A stretch of 64,000 nucleotides of DNA from contig CM064690.1 in the NCBI GenBank assembly GCA_032717465.1, forward strand, positions 12,957,569 to 13,021,568, read 5' to 3'. Within the stretch, counting starts at the first letter, position 1; every line of letters starts with the position of its first letter. Positions 1 to 11,662 of this stretch are shown piece by piece. A program made the position numbers and the translations under genes. Origin of the DNA: Coenobita brevimanus (Eukaryota; Arthropoda; Malacostraca; Decapoda; Coenobitidae). The notes beneath the pieces are model-generated. The model did not search any database, was not told the DNA's origin, and worked only from the letters and a program-made list of their open reading frames with translations.

Positions 1-185
1 TGGATGGAGGTTAGGAGAGGTTAAGATGAGAGAGGTGGGACTGAGTAAGGTTATGAAAAGGGGTGAGGGGAGGAAAAGGAGGAGGAGGAAAACGGGATGG
101 AGTGAAGTGAAATAGGAAGAAAGGGTAGGGTGACGCAGAGGGTTGTGAGGAGGGGGGGAAGTGAGGGAGAGGACCCAGATAATCT
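1..185. repeat. Purine-rich (G/A) low-complexity tract
   Basis: The + strand is almost all A and G, with runs such as gggggg and aggaggagg and few pyrimidines. The opposite strand would read as a Pro/Ser/Leu-rich frame only because of this composition, so I do not call it a gene. The tract may continue past the window edge. Confidence 0.6.
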
Positions 186-949
<764 letters not shown>

Positions 950-1259
950 GTTTCTGCATTCCCCTAATCTTTATTATGGACCACCGAAAAATTGTGACAG
1001 CAAAAACTCATAATTTTTAAGTTCTCTGATATTCATTTCCATCTTCCTTCTTCTTTCTCCCATCTCTCTACTCTTTCTCTTCTTCTACTTACTTTTTTTT
1101 CTTTTCATGCACTAATTTTATCTCCTTTTTCTCATAATACTCTCCCCAATTTTCCATTTCATATACCCAGCTATTATCCCCGAAAATGTTGCAAAGCGAG
1201 GGAAACAGAGGGGAGGGAATGAAGAATGAAAGATTAACTGGGAGTGTATATGCTGTTTA

Positions 1260-2399
1260 GTGGAGAAGTATCTAGAGAAGGGAAGGAAAGTGTATGCTGC
1301 CTTCATGGACTTGGAGAAAGCTTATGACAGAATAGATAGGCAAGGTATGTGGAAGGTATTAAGAATATATGGAGTGGAGGGGAAATTGCTGAGTGCTGTG
1401 AAGAGTATGTACGAGGGAGCTAGGGCTACGGTGCGAGTGGATGGTGAGTTGAATGAGTTCTTTGATCTCAGTGTGGGACTGAAACAGGGTTGTGTGATGT
1501 CTCCATGGCTGTTTAATATATACATGGATGGGGTTATAAAGGAGGTGCAGGGTAGGGCAGTGGATGTGGGGGTGGCTCTAATGAATGAGGGTGAGATTTG
1601 GAAGCTTCCGGTGTTGCTGTTTGCTGATGATACAGTACTGTTGAGTGAAGATGAATGGGAGTTGCAAGGTTTGGTGAATGAATTTGGGACAGTGTGTAGG
1701 AGGAGGAATCTGAAAGTTAATGTAAACAAAAGTAAAGTTATGGTGTTTGAGAGGAATGAAGTCACAGAGTGTGCAGTGAGGTTGGATGGTGAGGATATGG
1801 AGAATGTGAGTGCATTCAAGTACTTGGGTAGTGTGATGAGTAAGGATGGAACTTTGGGGGATGAAATGCGTGAAAGGGTACAGCAGGGAAGGAAAGTTGT
1901 TGGTACACTGAAAGCAATGATGTGAAATAGGAAGGTGAGTATGGAAGTTAAGAAGTCACTGCATGATAGTATTGTGATCCCTACCCTGACGTATGGAAAT
2001 GAGGCATGGACCTTGCAAGAGGGAAACAAGCCAAGAGTGAGAGCAGTGGAAATGAGTTACTTGAGAGGAGCATGTGGAGTGACGTGGAGGGACAGGTTGA
2101 CGAATGAAGAAGTGAAGGAACGCTGTGGGGTGGATGTGAATGTGGTTGAGAAGATTAGGAGAAATACACTGAGGTGGTTTGGACATGTGAGGAGAATGGG
2201 GAATGAAAGACTGACTAAGAGGGTGTATGTAGGTGAGGTGGAGGGAGGGAGAGGGAGAGGTAGACCGAGGATGAGGTGGAGGGATGGAGTTGAGAGGTAT
2301 ATGAGGGAGGGGGGGGTGAGTTGGGGGGAGGGTAGTCAAATGCTGGGTGACAGAGCGACTTGGAGGCGTTTTGTCTGCGGCCACCCTTTGAGGGATTAG
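1260..2399 (+). pseudogene. RTE-like reverse transcriptase, interrupted by one TGA
   Basis: The reading frame encodes LINE reverse transcriptase. Visible motifs in order are FMDLEKAYDRI (fingers/palm, first catalytic Asp region), GLKQGCVMSPWLFNIYMD, LLFADDTVLL (the FADD catalytic box), NVNKSKVMVF, FKYLGS and, in the C-terminal region, LRWFGHVRRM followed by an Arg/Gly-rich GRGRPRMRW segment. A TGA at 1923-1925 breaks the frame, while the same frame is open before and after it. In sister copy B5 (50.7 kb) this codon is an Arg codon (agg), so one substitution probably created the stop. Codons in the catalytic boxes look intact. The start at 1260 is simply the first Met of a truncated copy. Confidence 0.85.
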
Positions 2400-2410
2400 G
2401 GCGTCGGGCT

Positions 2411-2435
2411 ATAGATAGATAGATAGATAGATAGT
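2411..2435. repeat. (TAGA)n 3' tail of LINE B1
   Basis: About six tetranucleotide units directly follow the LINE's short 3' UTR. The C-family copies at 52058 and 59698 end in a comparable TATC array on the + strand, which is GATA on the element strand. The array is therefore the element's own tail rather than a chance microsatellite. Confidence 0.8.
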
Positions 2436-2526
2436 ATATGAGAGTGAGTTGGCTGCGATGAGGAGAAAGAGGCTGAGTGAGATGGGTGAACGAAAGAAGA
2501 GTAAGAGATGAACTAGTTTTGTTTAA

Positions 2527-2542
2527 CCCCTTAACCGTGGGG
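2527..2542 (+). repeat. piggyBac-like left terminal inverted repeat
   Basis: CCCCTTAACCGTGGGG follows the TTAA target duplication directly. Its partner is at 4278-4293. Confidence 0.75.
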
Positions 2543-4277
2543 TTGTTGGGAGTGTGCCGTGCGTGTCCCACAGGGATATTCATGCTCCGACTGACTTTTT
2601 AAAAATATTTGCCAAAAATCATTTATTTGTCCTAGAATATTATAATTACAAAAGCTTATGGCACATACCTTCAGCTTTCTCCTGGGATGTTTGTTGAGCC
2701 TTCGTCATCTACCGTTGGACTTGTGGAGACTTCTGAATTTGGGTAACAAAGTCTCCACTTTACACTTCCCGATACCCCATAATATGGTTACCACTGCCTG
2801 ATATTATAACTACAAACACTATTCTATGAATTTCAAGTAGTTTGGAATCCATATTCCCCCCAAAAAAACACTGTGAAAGCAATGTAAATTATGAGCGCAT
2901 ATGAGCTTTCCTCCCATGCTCGTTCCCCGATGGTATTCTGAGGCGGAGCTGTCGTTTATTATTTATAAACACACTCACACTTTATATTCCTAGTCCTTTA
3001 TTACACTTATTTATATATACAATATTTATCTATAAGTTTCTTTCAGTACTAGTAGTTTATTTTCACTCCAGGCATTCACTTTCTCATTCTGTAAACTAGC
3101 GTAAAGAACGAAGCTGTCACTTTCACTTCCATTACTCCCAGTATTTGTACATGCTAGAGCAAAACTTTCACTTTCATTACTTCTAGTATTTATACTCGTA
3201 TTCTTATATTACTACCTATTTACATTTCTATTTACATTCTCTATTTTGTTTACATTATTTACATTTCTATTTTATTTACACTATGTTATGCACTGTCACC
3301 TGCAGTAACTTATAAAACTATTTTCCACTGTTCAGTTATATTTACATTCATTGCTTTCACTTGCTGTTTACACATTATTTACATTTCCACTTGCACTGTT
3401 TTAGAGTCATCAGAAAGATTGTAGTCACTGTCCATTGTTATCATTGATAAATTAGCCAGTTCACGTTCCACAGCAGAGTCACTTAGCCCTTCCCACATGA
3501 GGTTTAGTAGGAGCAGAGGTCACAGGGCCCTTTGCATGGGGCTAAAAAGCGGCGGAATTGGACAGGCGCGAATCTGAAGTGGTTTCACCCTGGAAGACGA
3601 CAGTAAACTGAATGCTGTGGCCTAGGGACAGTGAAGGGTTGACAATGACAGTTTGGTGACAGCTGCTAATTTACACACTATGAAATGATTGGCAGGAAAT
3701 CTAGACAACACATAATAAACTAGGTAGTTCCAGGTGCATGTAAATATCACTTAGACATCTCCCTTCCTTTATTATATGTATTTTTATTATGAGAACAGGT
3801 CATATGGAATATTTCAAGGGTAAATAAACAAGGAAAATTAGCGAACGAGTGCACGTGAGGTGTTGCCAGGTGATAATTAGCCCATTCCAGATGTATGGCA
3901 GTATCAATTACCTTTTCTTTTTCTTTTATATATTATTTTGTATAAGAATAGGGCATAGGGAACATTTCAATGGATAAAATGAGTGGAAAAACCTGTCCAG
4001 GATTTGTGTAGCGCAGTGCAGCTGGTCAGGCGGGAGGAGAGGGTAATGGAGGGGAGGTAAGGAGAGGAGTCAAGGACAGGAGAAAAATGGCTAAATTGTC
4101 AACAGTGGATGGGAGTACAGATGACATTAGCAGAAGTGAGTATAGCTGGACACTTATAGTACTGATAGATGATACAAGCCACCACTTGAAAGCCTGGGCG
4201 AATTCAAAATAACAGAGAATCACAAAAGTGACGCACTACGGTATGACCCCATGCTCCCGAGCGTCACGAAAGTGATG

Positions 4278-4293
4278 TCCCGTGGTTAAGGGG
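4278..4293 (-). repeat. piggyBac-like right terminal inverted repeat
   Basis: Read on the minus strand it is CCCCTTAACCACGGGA, 13/16 identical to the left end, with TTAA immediately outside. Confidence 0.75.
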
Positions 4294-4297
4294 TTAA

Positions 4298-5029
4298 GAA
4301 AGTGTGGTGACTGGAAATGTAGGAGACTGATGACTATAGAGAATGAAAGATCGACTAGCAATATGTGTTTAAGTGAGATGGTTGAGGCCATGGATACGGG
4401 TAGGGTGCTGTACAAGCTGTTGTTGGTCATTAAGGATAGAAAAGATATTGGATTGTTCACCAGGTGGATCAGTGAAAGGTGAGGGTTAAGTGTCAATGGA
4501 AAACGGGTCGTTGCTGAGTAAGAATGGAAATTTCTACAGACCAATTTTGATTATATCACTCCTCTAGGCATACTGCGTCAGGAAAGAAACATATAAGCAG
4601 ACAGACAGAAAATTCTCAGTGAGAGCCAGGGATCATGGTGTAATACTGTTACAATGTTTTCACCCTTCCTACTTTTGTTTCATTCTGCTTTTCTCTATCT
4701 AATATGTCCCATTATTTTCACCATGATGCACCAAAAAATGTTGTAATGAAAGACATGGTCATGATTTAATATTAAAGACATGGTCATGATTTAATATTGC
4801 CAACATGCTGATCACTGTATTTTCTTTCATTCATTCTTCTTCTTTAGTTCTCCCTCTTTCTGTCTCCATTTTTCTCCTTTTTGTCGTGTTATTTTCTTCA
4901 TCATTCCTTTAAAATTTATAAATCGAAAAAATAGACATGGATTGGGGTGTAATTTTGGAGACGTGCTCGTCACTGACTTTTTCTTTATTTATTTCTTGCA
5001 CTTTTAACAGCAGTGATAGTGAAGCTGGT
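4298..5029. other. Unassigned; short unrecognised open frame
   Basis: A 66-codon + strand frame (4282-4482) has ordinary-looking composition (MTIENERSTS, LLLVIKDRKDIG) and lies immediately right of the piggyBac-like end, but I recognise no domain in it. The rest is AT-rich, with a 25-bp tandem duplication at 4749-4798. Confidence 0.3.
4749..4798. repeat. 25-bp unit duplicated in tandem
   Basis: The unit aaagacatggtcatgattta plus atatt occurs twice head to tail with no mismatch. A recent slippage or duplication event is the simplest reading. Confidence 0.85.
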
Positions 5030-5265
5030 ATTGTTTTCAGTTTGTCTCTCTGTCTGTGTGTCTGTTAGCATGATAACTTCGCAACCGCTCGAGATATCAT
5101 CAAAAAATTTTACATGTGTGTAGTGGGGATTAAAATCTAGGACGAGTTCGAACTTTTTTAAAGTGGGTCAAGGTCAAGTTCACATTCCGAGCCGCGTTAG
5201 TTATGTATCAGCTCGCGGCTGATGTGATTCCCTCCTTGGGGAGGCCTCTAGTTCCGCTCCTCTTC
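5030..5265 (+). mobile_element. MITE-like dispersed repeat (GTTAGCA type)
   Basis: It contains a run of gtctgt/tgtgtgtctgttagcatgata, then a block ending in gtgggtcaaggtcaagttca and a terminus near ccctccttggggaggcctc. The kctgttagcacgata block also occurs at 24.6 kb inside a repeat with clear terminal inverted repeats, and in reverse orientation at 21.6 kb. I infer a short non-autonomous repeat, but its ends here are not well defined. Confidence 0.4.
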
Positions 5266-5399
5266 TATTTCATTGACTTTTTCTTCCATTTCTCTCTTTG
5301 TCAGATTATTTTTACCTAGATTCACTGAAAAATAATATAGGAAACAAGACAGGGGAGGGTCAAGAAACCGAATAATGTACAGCATCGTTATTTCTCAGC

Positions 5400-5400
<1 letters not shown>

Positions 5401-5441
<41 letters not shown>
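5401..5441. repeat. (GT)n microsatellite
   Basis: GT dinucleotide run of about 20 units, unassociated with a recognised element. Confidence 0.95.
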
Positions 5442-5446
<5 letters not shown>

Positions 5447-6115
5447 TTCCCTACTCCTAACCTATTCCTTCTTGGTTTCTTCTCTACGCTATGTTGCTCC
5501 GTTACTTTCATTATTATGATTAAAAATAAGTTAAAAAAGAACAAAAGATATAGGGAACCAGAGTGAGGGTGCAGTTCTGTAAACGTGCTTGTCATTGTTT
5601 TATCTCATGTTATTTTCACCATGATGGATAACAAGACTGAGGGAGGACCTCAAAACAGATAAACATATCTATCATTGGTTTCTTAGTAATTTGTTTAAAT
5701 TCTCCCCTTGCTGACCAGTTCATCTCAGTTCCTGTTCTATTTATGTTTTCTTATTTTCATTAAACTGCTCAGAAAATATTTGAAAGCTGATAGACCTGAA
5801 GAACTACAGTGAGTATTTAATTTGTCTTCTCAATTCTCTTGTCCTTTATTTCTTTCTGTTGTGTCTTACTATGGTCATTGTCATGCATCAAAAAACTGTT
5901 GAAGACATGACTGGGGCGGTGGAGGAACCAGAAAACAAACACGTCCATCAATGATATTCTATTTCTGTATGCTGCCCACTTCAACTTAAGCCTATAATTG
6001 CTATTTCCATAACTCGAATCCAGAGCTGGAACAAGATATTTACAAGAATATGGTGCTAATACTGAAACTGTTATGGAAAGGCTGTATTTTTTTTTTTATT
6101 TAGGTTCTTTATTTA
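5442..6115. other. Unassigned AT-rich sequence
   Basis: I see no coding signature, tRNA-like box or terminal repeat. A short poly-T run at 6090-6100 precedes the ORF1-like relic and could be the poly(A) end of that minus-strand insertion. Confidence 0.4.
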
Positions 6116-7080
6116 TCATTCAGTACACGCCTCAACACCATGGAGAACACTGTCCCTGAAGGCCAAGAAGGGAAGGATGCATGAGAGAGAGAGAAAAAAA
6201 AAATCTGTACCATAGGGCATAGAATGTATTAAAGTAATTATCATCACAAGCACGGGGAGGGGCAGGGGCTGAGGGGGAGGGAGGAGGGGGGCATGATGTA
6301 GCACCAGCGGTGGGAGGGTGTATCGGCTGTTGATCAGGAGCAGGGGTGGCGGTGGAGGCAGAGGCAGGGGCAGGGCGGGCTAAGTGACAACTTAGGCAGT
6401 TCGGTCCCAAACAGTGATGCCCACATGCCCACATCGGGGGCACTGGAACTGCAGTGACTGTAGGAGACAAGGGTGGGCAGCCATGGGGTCAGTGGGGACT
6501 GGTGGCATGGGTGGTAGGGGCAGTTCCGGGAACTCAGATGAGTCGAGGTCAGGTGCATGGGGACTGGGAGAGTGAACAGTGATGGAGTGCCTGACAGGAC
6601 AGGTTGTGGTTGAATGGAAGCCCCTGAACAGACCACACCATTCTGCAGACCGGCAGTAGCGTGAGATGTGGTCAAACTCATGACAGAGATAACACAAGGG
6701 CTGTCATTACGTGGCCTTTACTTAGGTACAGGAGGGAAGTAGCTCATATTGTTATTCAGGAAGGGGGGAGTCCTCTCCCTCCCATACAACAATGGCACAG
6801 TTGATGGGTTCACCCAAAGAGCTGTACAGGTGATGTGCCTGCTTGACACCAGGTATGTTGTGTAGGACTGTAACAGAACAGTCAGCTGCCAGGCTTTTGA
6901 CTAAGTACTCTGGCAGCTTTTTCGGTCGAATTAAGGCATCACGAAGTACAATTTTGATGCCACTGAAAACAATGGAATAATCTCAGCAAGAATTCAAAGT
7001 AATAAGGCCAGGGAAGTGACAAAAGACAGGTCACCAGCCAACAACACACGGTTTTTGATGATGCTATTTCATCATAACCC
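6116..7080 (-). pseudogene. LINE ORF1-like (nucleic-acid-binding) relic
   Basis: Read on the minus strand, a segment corresponding to 6950-6750 encodes a frame with KIVLRDALIRPKKLPEYLV and IPGVKQAHHLYSSLGEPIN. This is followed by a zinc knuckle CYLCHEFDHISRYC (6653-6694), which fits CX2CX4HX4C exactly. A second Cys/His cluster (WCGLFRGFHSTTTC) and a Pro-rich tail follow. Zinc knuckles plus a Pro-rich region are typical of ORF1 of Jockey/CR1/I LINEs, which coats the RNA, and also of retroviral-type gag. Several frame changes break the coding sequence. The neighbouring A2 LINE at 8.8-11.7 kb is on the same strand, but I cannot link the two. Confidence 0.5.
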
Positions 7081-7439
7081 ATACCGTCGGACAACGTTAT
7101 GCCACATGTGGACTAATCTAACCCTGACCAGAGCAATGAAATAAAGATATTTAATCGCCCCGTCCTGACCGATTTTCCACCACTGACCCCCACCCAACCC
7201 CGACCAATATTGGAAAAAAAAAAAATTTGGCTCCAACCTCTGCTTTTGGTGAGAAACATAGAAAATTCAAAGAGAAATTGCTCACCTGAGGTTTAAAATA
7301 CTGGATACAGGTAGAAGTACCTCTTACCTTACTGTGTTTTCTATCAGGCTGGCTCCAAAGAAAACGAGTTCTATGGGAGGGTAACTATTCCACACCACTC
7401 ATAAATGGTATTTATTTATTTATTTGGTACAAATTCACA
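7081..7439. other. Unassigned sequence
   Basis: It contains a TTTA tetranucleotide patch (7409-7424) and C-rich islands (ccccacccaacccc near 7190). No coding or repeat family is recognised. Confidence 0.3.
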
Positions 7440-7925
7440 GGTAGTAAGAGAGTATATTGGTTTTCACACAGTAATATAGGCAATATAAGCATTGTTTCAC
7501 TCACCAAACACATCAACATACCTCACCTTTTTTGGCGACATTATCTGATCATCATTTCTGACTGTTTCTTCCTCTGATGCTACGTAAACTTTGTCCTCCA
7601 CATTGTCATTGATTGGGAAATCACTTTGGCCTTGAATTTCGTACCGTGACATGACATGTCTTTACTGGCCAAGTCACTTGTATCAGGTGAATTGCCGAGA
7701 CAGTGGCATGCAGGGGGGGGGGAAGTCATGCAGGGTAAGGCATTGACCCTGCCTGGCATCTTGTAGAGGAAGGTGTCCCTTGTATACATACTAAAAATCC
7801 CGTGCGAAACTTGAAAATTGTGCAAATTAGGGTCCTTGGAATTGCTGCGTGTTTATATACGTCAGTGGGAGTCACAGTGACAAAACGTGTGGACGTATAT
7901 ATACATCATAGGGAGTCGGCGGGTT
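7440..7925 (-). mobile_element. Possible second piggyBac-like end
   Basis: The right boundary reads gtcggcGGGTTAA, that is a CCCGCCGACTCCC terminus abutting TTAA at 7922-7925 when read on the minus strand. Inside, the minus-strand frame has DFPINDNVEDKVYVASEEE and NDDQIMSPKKVRYVDVFGE, an acidic segment like that expected at a piggyBac transposase N terminus. I did not find the partner terminus, so this is a candidate only. Confidence 0.35.
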
Positions 7926-7959
7926 AAGCAGTCCTGTTAATGTTATTTTTCAGTCAAGG

Positions 7960-8600
7960 AGATAAAAAATGAGAAACAGGTGGATCATAGCCTTCTGTTT
8001 ACTGGCAAACAAGGTTTGAAATTATTTAGTTCCTGGGGCCTAACGATAGTCCAGAAGAAAGACACAGAAATTGTGTGGTACAGTTTCATGACTCAGACAG
8101 AAAGGTAAACTAATTTGCGGGTGGCAAACAAAAGGAGGAAGAGTCGATTGAGGAATTTGTGTACTGCTGTAAATTACAGGCATAGAAGTGTGCCCTCACT
8201 GAGCAGAAAAATCAAGAGAGGATTACTGAAAAAAGCTCATGGCTTGAACGAAGCTTGTGGAACTCTGTAAAGATCTGCTCAGCAAACCAAAAACTGTGGC
8301 TCTTGATCAGGAACTGGATACAGCAAGAACGTTCAAGGCATCAGTGGATTGCATGAAGTAGATGGCAAACGTTCATACTACCTCAGCAGAATCAAAGCAG
8401 ATGCATGAGATTCGGAAAACATTAGAAAATTGGAGTGTTCATACATACCTGGGAAACAACAAGATCTACCAACAAGTGCTTCAGCGACAGAAAACTCAGA
8501 AACACTACTATGAACGACGTGCCAGAGATCTACCACCACCAGATCAAGCAGTCAGGATTAAAGACCACACCACCAAAACACCACTTGACACTGGAATCTA
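7960..8600 (+). pseudogene. Ty3/gypsy relic: gag joined to integrase C terminus
   Basis: The first part translates to a capsid-like segment (EKQVDHSLLFTGKQG, then FSSWGLTIVQKKDTEIVW and KDLLSKPKTVALDQELDTA) broken by stops. It reads straight into an open frame starting at 8362 whose second half (QKHYYERRARDLPPPDQAVRI) matches the integrase C-terminal region of gypsy elements, where the strand usually reads YYDRxxRDLPPL-x-PGDxVRI. Protease, RT, RNase H and the integrase core are all missing between these parts. The copy is therefore internally deleted. It ends at the AT microsatellite at 8612. Confidence 0.6.
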
Positions 8601-8608
8601 ATTACCAT

Positions 8609-8781
<173 letters not shown>

Positions 8782-9890
8782 CAAGGAAGAAGGGACCAAA
8801 GGCTAGAAACCAGCAAATTGTTCCCTCCAAGAAAGAAAAGGTAATAGAGGGCCAGATTCAAGGTCCATTAATTTTGAGATGGCTGGACACATTGCGTTTA
8901 AAAGAATGGAGGTCAGAGGTGGTAGGAAATACAGAAAGAGGAAGACAGTTCTAGAGCTGACCTGTTGCATACATGAAGGACTAGGAGAAATAGTTAATTG
9001 TTGCATAAGACAGCTGGACAGAGAAGGGTGAGAGAGTGCTGCTCAATGGGTGCTATGTGCCCGCCATAATGATGGAGGGATGCAAGCAGAAAGTTCAGAG
9101 GAGCAGTGACCATTCAATCGATAAAAAAGAGATAAAGATGCAATAGTGCAGCAAAGAGTTGAAGTGATTCAGGAAGAGGAGGAGAGTAAATGAGACAAAA
9201 ACCTTTGACTCCACCATGTTGACAAGAGCTGTAAATGGGGAGCCTCCCCACACAAGAGAGTTGTACTCTACACAGGGGCAAATAAAACACATATATAAAG
9301 TCAACAACTGTGCTGGGATAAAGAAGGCATGGAGTCGGCTTAGCACATCTAGGAAGCAGATTTTACAAGGGAGGTAATATGATCTTTCCAAGAAAAATCC
9401 CAGGAGACTGAATCCACAAGTGTGTTCAAAAATGATGCAGGATTGAGTTGGGTGTTGTTAAAACCTTAGAAAATACTCCTTTAGTAGATTTTGAGGGGGT
9501 GAAAGATGTAAGGAGTCAGTTTTTGATGCAATAAAAACAACAAGATTACTTTTACCCCGATCGGAGATATGAGCAAAGTCAGACGTTAAGTGTGCCATAG
9601 CCACAACCCTTGTTTGTTGAATTAACTGCAGAGATGGACACTGCAGGAAGCAGATGGAAAGGTGAAGGGTAGAGTCATCAGCATCTGAGTGAATAGGGTT
9701 AGGTGTACAGCTTAGAAAGTCATTCATGAATAGAAGGAAGAGAGTAGGTGATAGGACAGAGCCTAAGGAACACCACTAGCGTTAGTCCTAGTAGAACGGT
9801 ATCATCTACAACAGCAGCTGCAACCAGAAAAGAAGCTAAAGATGAGGGCACAGAAAGAAGGCTAGAAACCATAAGAGGGCAGTATGGAAA

Positions 9891-10069
9891 TTAAAGATTT
9901 GTGCCAGACTCGATCGAAAGGCTTCTAGACGTCAAGTGCAATAGCAAAGCTTTCACCAAAGTCACGAAATGAGGATAACTAGGAGTCTTCATGGAAGGAG
10001 AAAAGATTGCAAGTGGGGCGTCTTTGGCAGAACACATACTGACGATCAGAAAGAAGGTTATGATGGGAA

Positions 10070-10109
<40 letters not shown>

Positions 10110-10232
10110 CAGAATAGATTCAAAGACTTTAGAAGTACAAGATGTTAAAGCAACTAGGCGATAATTAGAGGGCTGGCAATGATCATCTTTCTTTGGAACA
10201 GGCATCCAGGAAGAAGGAAAGGTACAGTACAA
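9891..10232 (-). pseudogene. A2 LINE RT fragment interrupted by a GT repeat
   Basis: The frame reads VPKKDDHCQPSNYRLVALTS and KVFESILKHTHTH, so the RT fingers region runs directly into a microsatellite at 10073-10107. It then continues with decayed palm sequence. In sister copy 26942-29200 the corresponding segment reads KVFESILN, stop, KILKHLSYHNLLSDRQYG. Confidence 0.65.
10073..10107. repeat. (GT)n microsatellite inside LINE RT
   Basis: About 17 GT units replace the sequence between FESILK and the QYGFR region of the reverse transcriptase in this A2 copy. The array is absent from the other A2 copies. Confidence 0.9.
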
Positions 10233-11353
10233 GTTGACAAAGGCAAAAGAGTTTACCTAGGCAGTGTATAAGCATTGCAGCTGTTCTTGGGGACAACAAG
10301 AGGGACCCCATCAGGCCAATATGACTTGTCTGTATTGAGGCCAGTGATGGAAAGTAGCACATCAATTATAGAAACTGTATTGTCAGCCTTGAGGAAGTAA
10401 GAAGAGGAAAATAATGGAGTAACGGAACCAGAATTATTAAAGGTGAAGTTGGAGGAGAAAGTCTGAGTGAAGAGTTCTGTTTTATTAGTAGAAGAAACAA
10501 CAGCAAAGTCATCAGAATGGAAAAGAGGGGAGATGGATGATGCAGTAAAGTTGTGATAAAAGTTTTTGGCAAGGTACCAGAAGGAGCGAGAAGAATTTGA
10601 CTTGGAGAGTTAAAAGCACTTAGTACGAATGAAATTATATTTAGCAGAGCGAAGAACAGACTACCAGGCAGAACACAATTCTGTCCAGAAACATAAAAGA
10701 GATGAGATTCGGGGTAGGTTCGCTGCAGTACGTTTTGAAGGCCTTCTTGCTGTGGGCAGCATTAGAACAAACATGATTAAACCAAGTTGTTGCTTTTTTC
10801 ATTAGTCACAGGATAAGAGAAAAGAATGTACGCACCGGTGCCCAAGAGAATAACCTCCTTAATGTACGAGGCACACTGAGATGGTTCAGGGCCATCGAAG
10901 CAATAATCATTCCATGGGAAATCAAAGAAGCATTGCCTCCCAGTCAGTAGCTCCAGTGTGCCGAAGCTAGTGCTTCTTGGGAGGGTCTACATGCCTTACT
11001 GGAGCAATTGGACAAGTTAAGGTGATAAGGTCGTGATCAGAGGAGCCCAACAGAGAGAAAAGTTTAATGAAAACGTTAGGGACACAGGCAGAGTTCTGTA
11101 CAAGCTGCTCTAGGATGTGAAGGCTAGAAATGATGTAGGCTTGTTTACCAAGTGGATCAATGAAACGAGAATAGAGTCAAAGGTGGTGGTGAAAATTGAA
11201 ATCACCCAGAATAGAGATTTCAGAGAAAGGAGAAACTGATAGGATGTGTTCAGTCTTAGAAGTAAGATAATCAGAGTTGCTCATGATCCGTAGAATTACA
11301 GGATAAGTAAACAGCACAGAAATATTTTGTCAGAGAATGACAGGATAACCGAG

Positions 11354-11662
11354 CTAGAGGGTAAAGAATGCAGATGATTCAAGTTCGGCAACACGAGAGC
11401 AAGGTACCCAGATGTTTGTTGCATGCATGTATACAACAGCCACATATTGCTTTGAAGTGAGTGTAGAAAAAGTAGGAGGATACAGAGATGGGTTTGCTAT
11501 CAGTCGCCTGAGATAGCTGAGTCTCAGTAAGGAAGAGAAGGTGAGGTTTTGAGTTACAGAGGCGGTGTTCAACAGAGAGAAAATTAGAGGAAAAGTCGCA
11601 GTCATTGCAGAAATGAAGAAGTGAATCAGACAGTGGTTAGAAGCATCTCCCTTGGCCTCCAC
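11354..11662 (-). pseudogene. A2 LINE endonuclease N-terminal fragment
   Basis: This minus-strand frame and its +1/-1 neighbours carry the start of the endonuclease, including CNSKPHLLFLTETQLS and a downstream YTHFKAICGCCIHA stretch. ETxLS is the conserved Glu-containing motif of APE-type LINE endonucleases. The frame is broken by indels. Confidence 0.6.

Larger units (their letters stand above)
1248..2435 (+). mobile_element. 5'-truncated RTE-like LINE, copy B1
   Basis: This is the reverse transcriptase and C-terminal part of a non-LTR retrotransposon of the local B family. The endonuclease and the N-terminal half of the RT are missing. Homology to the copy at 41.3-41.8 kb begins around 1248, just before the frame at 1260. 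The 3' end after the stop at 2399 is a short GC-rich tail followed by a tagaTAGA tetranucleotide array at 2411-2435. Loss of the 5' end with retention of the 3' tail is the usual result of target-primed reverse transcription. I see no clear target-site duplication. Confidence 0.85.
2523..4297. mobile_element. piggyBac-like element with TTAA target duplication
   Basis: The left end is TTAA (2523-2526) followed by CCCCTTAACCGTGGGG. The right end is the inverted counterpart CCCCTTAACCACGGGA followed by TTAA (4294-4297). The 16-bp terminal repeats match at 13 positions, and exact TTAA flanks are the hallmark of the piggyBac superfamily. The 1,767-bp interior has no transposase DDD domain. On the minus strand around 3480-3000 there are acidic Ser/Asp/Glu-rich stretches (for example LSMITMDSDYNLSDDSK, and ESES/GSESDS further on) that resemble the acidic N terminus of piggyBac transposases, but they are broken by stops. 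I read this as a non-autonomous, internally deleted copy. Confidence 0.75.

Noticed and set aside
1322..2384. Long minus-strand frames (235 and 142 codons) opposite LINE B1
   Set aside because: Shadow of the RTE reverse transcriptase on the + strand; composition is Ser/Pro/Thr-rich and no family is recognisable.
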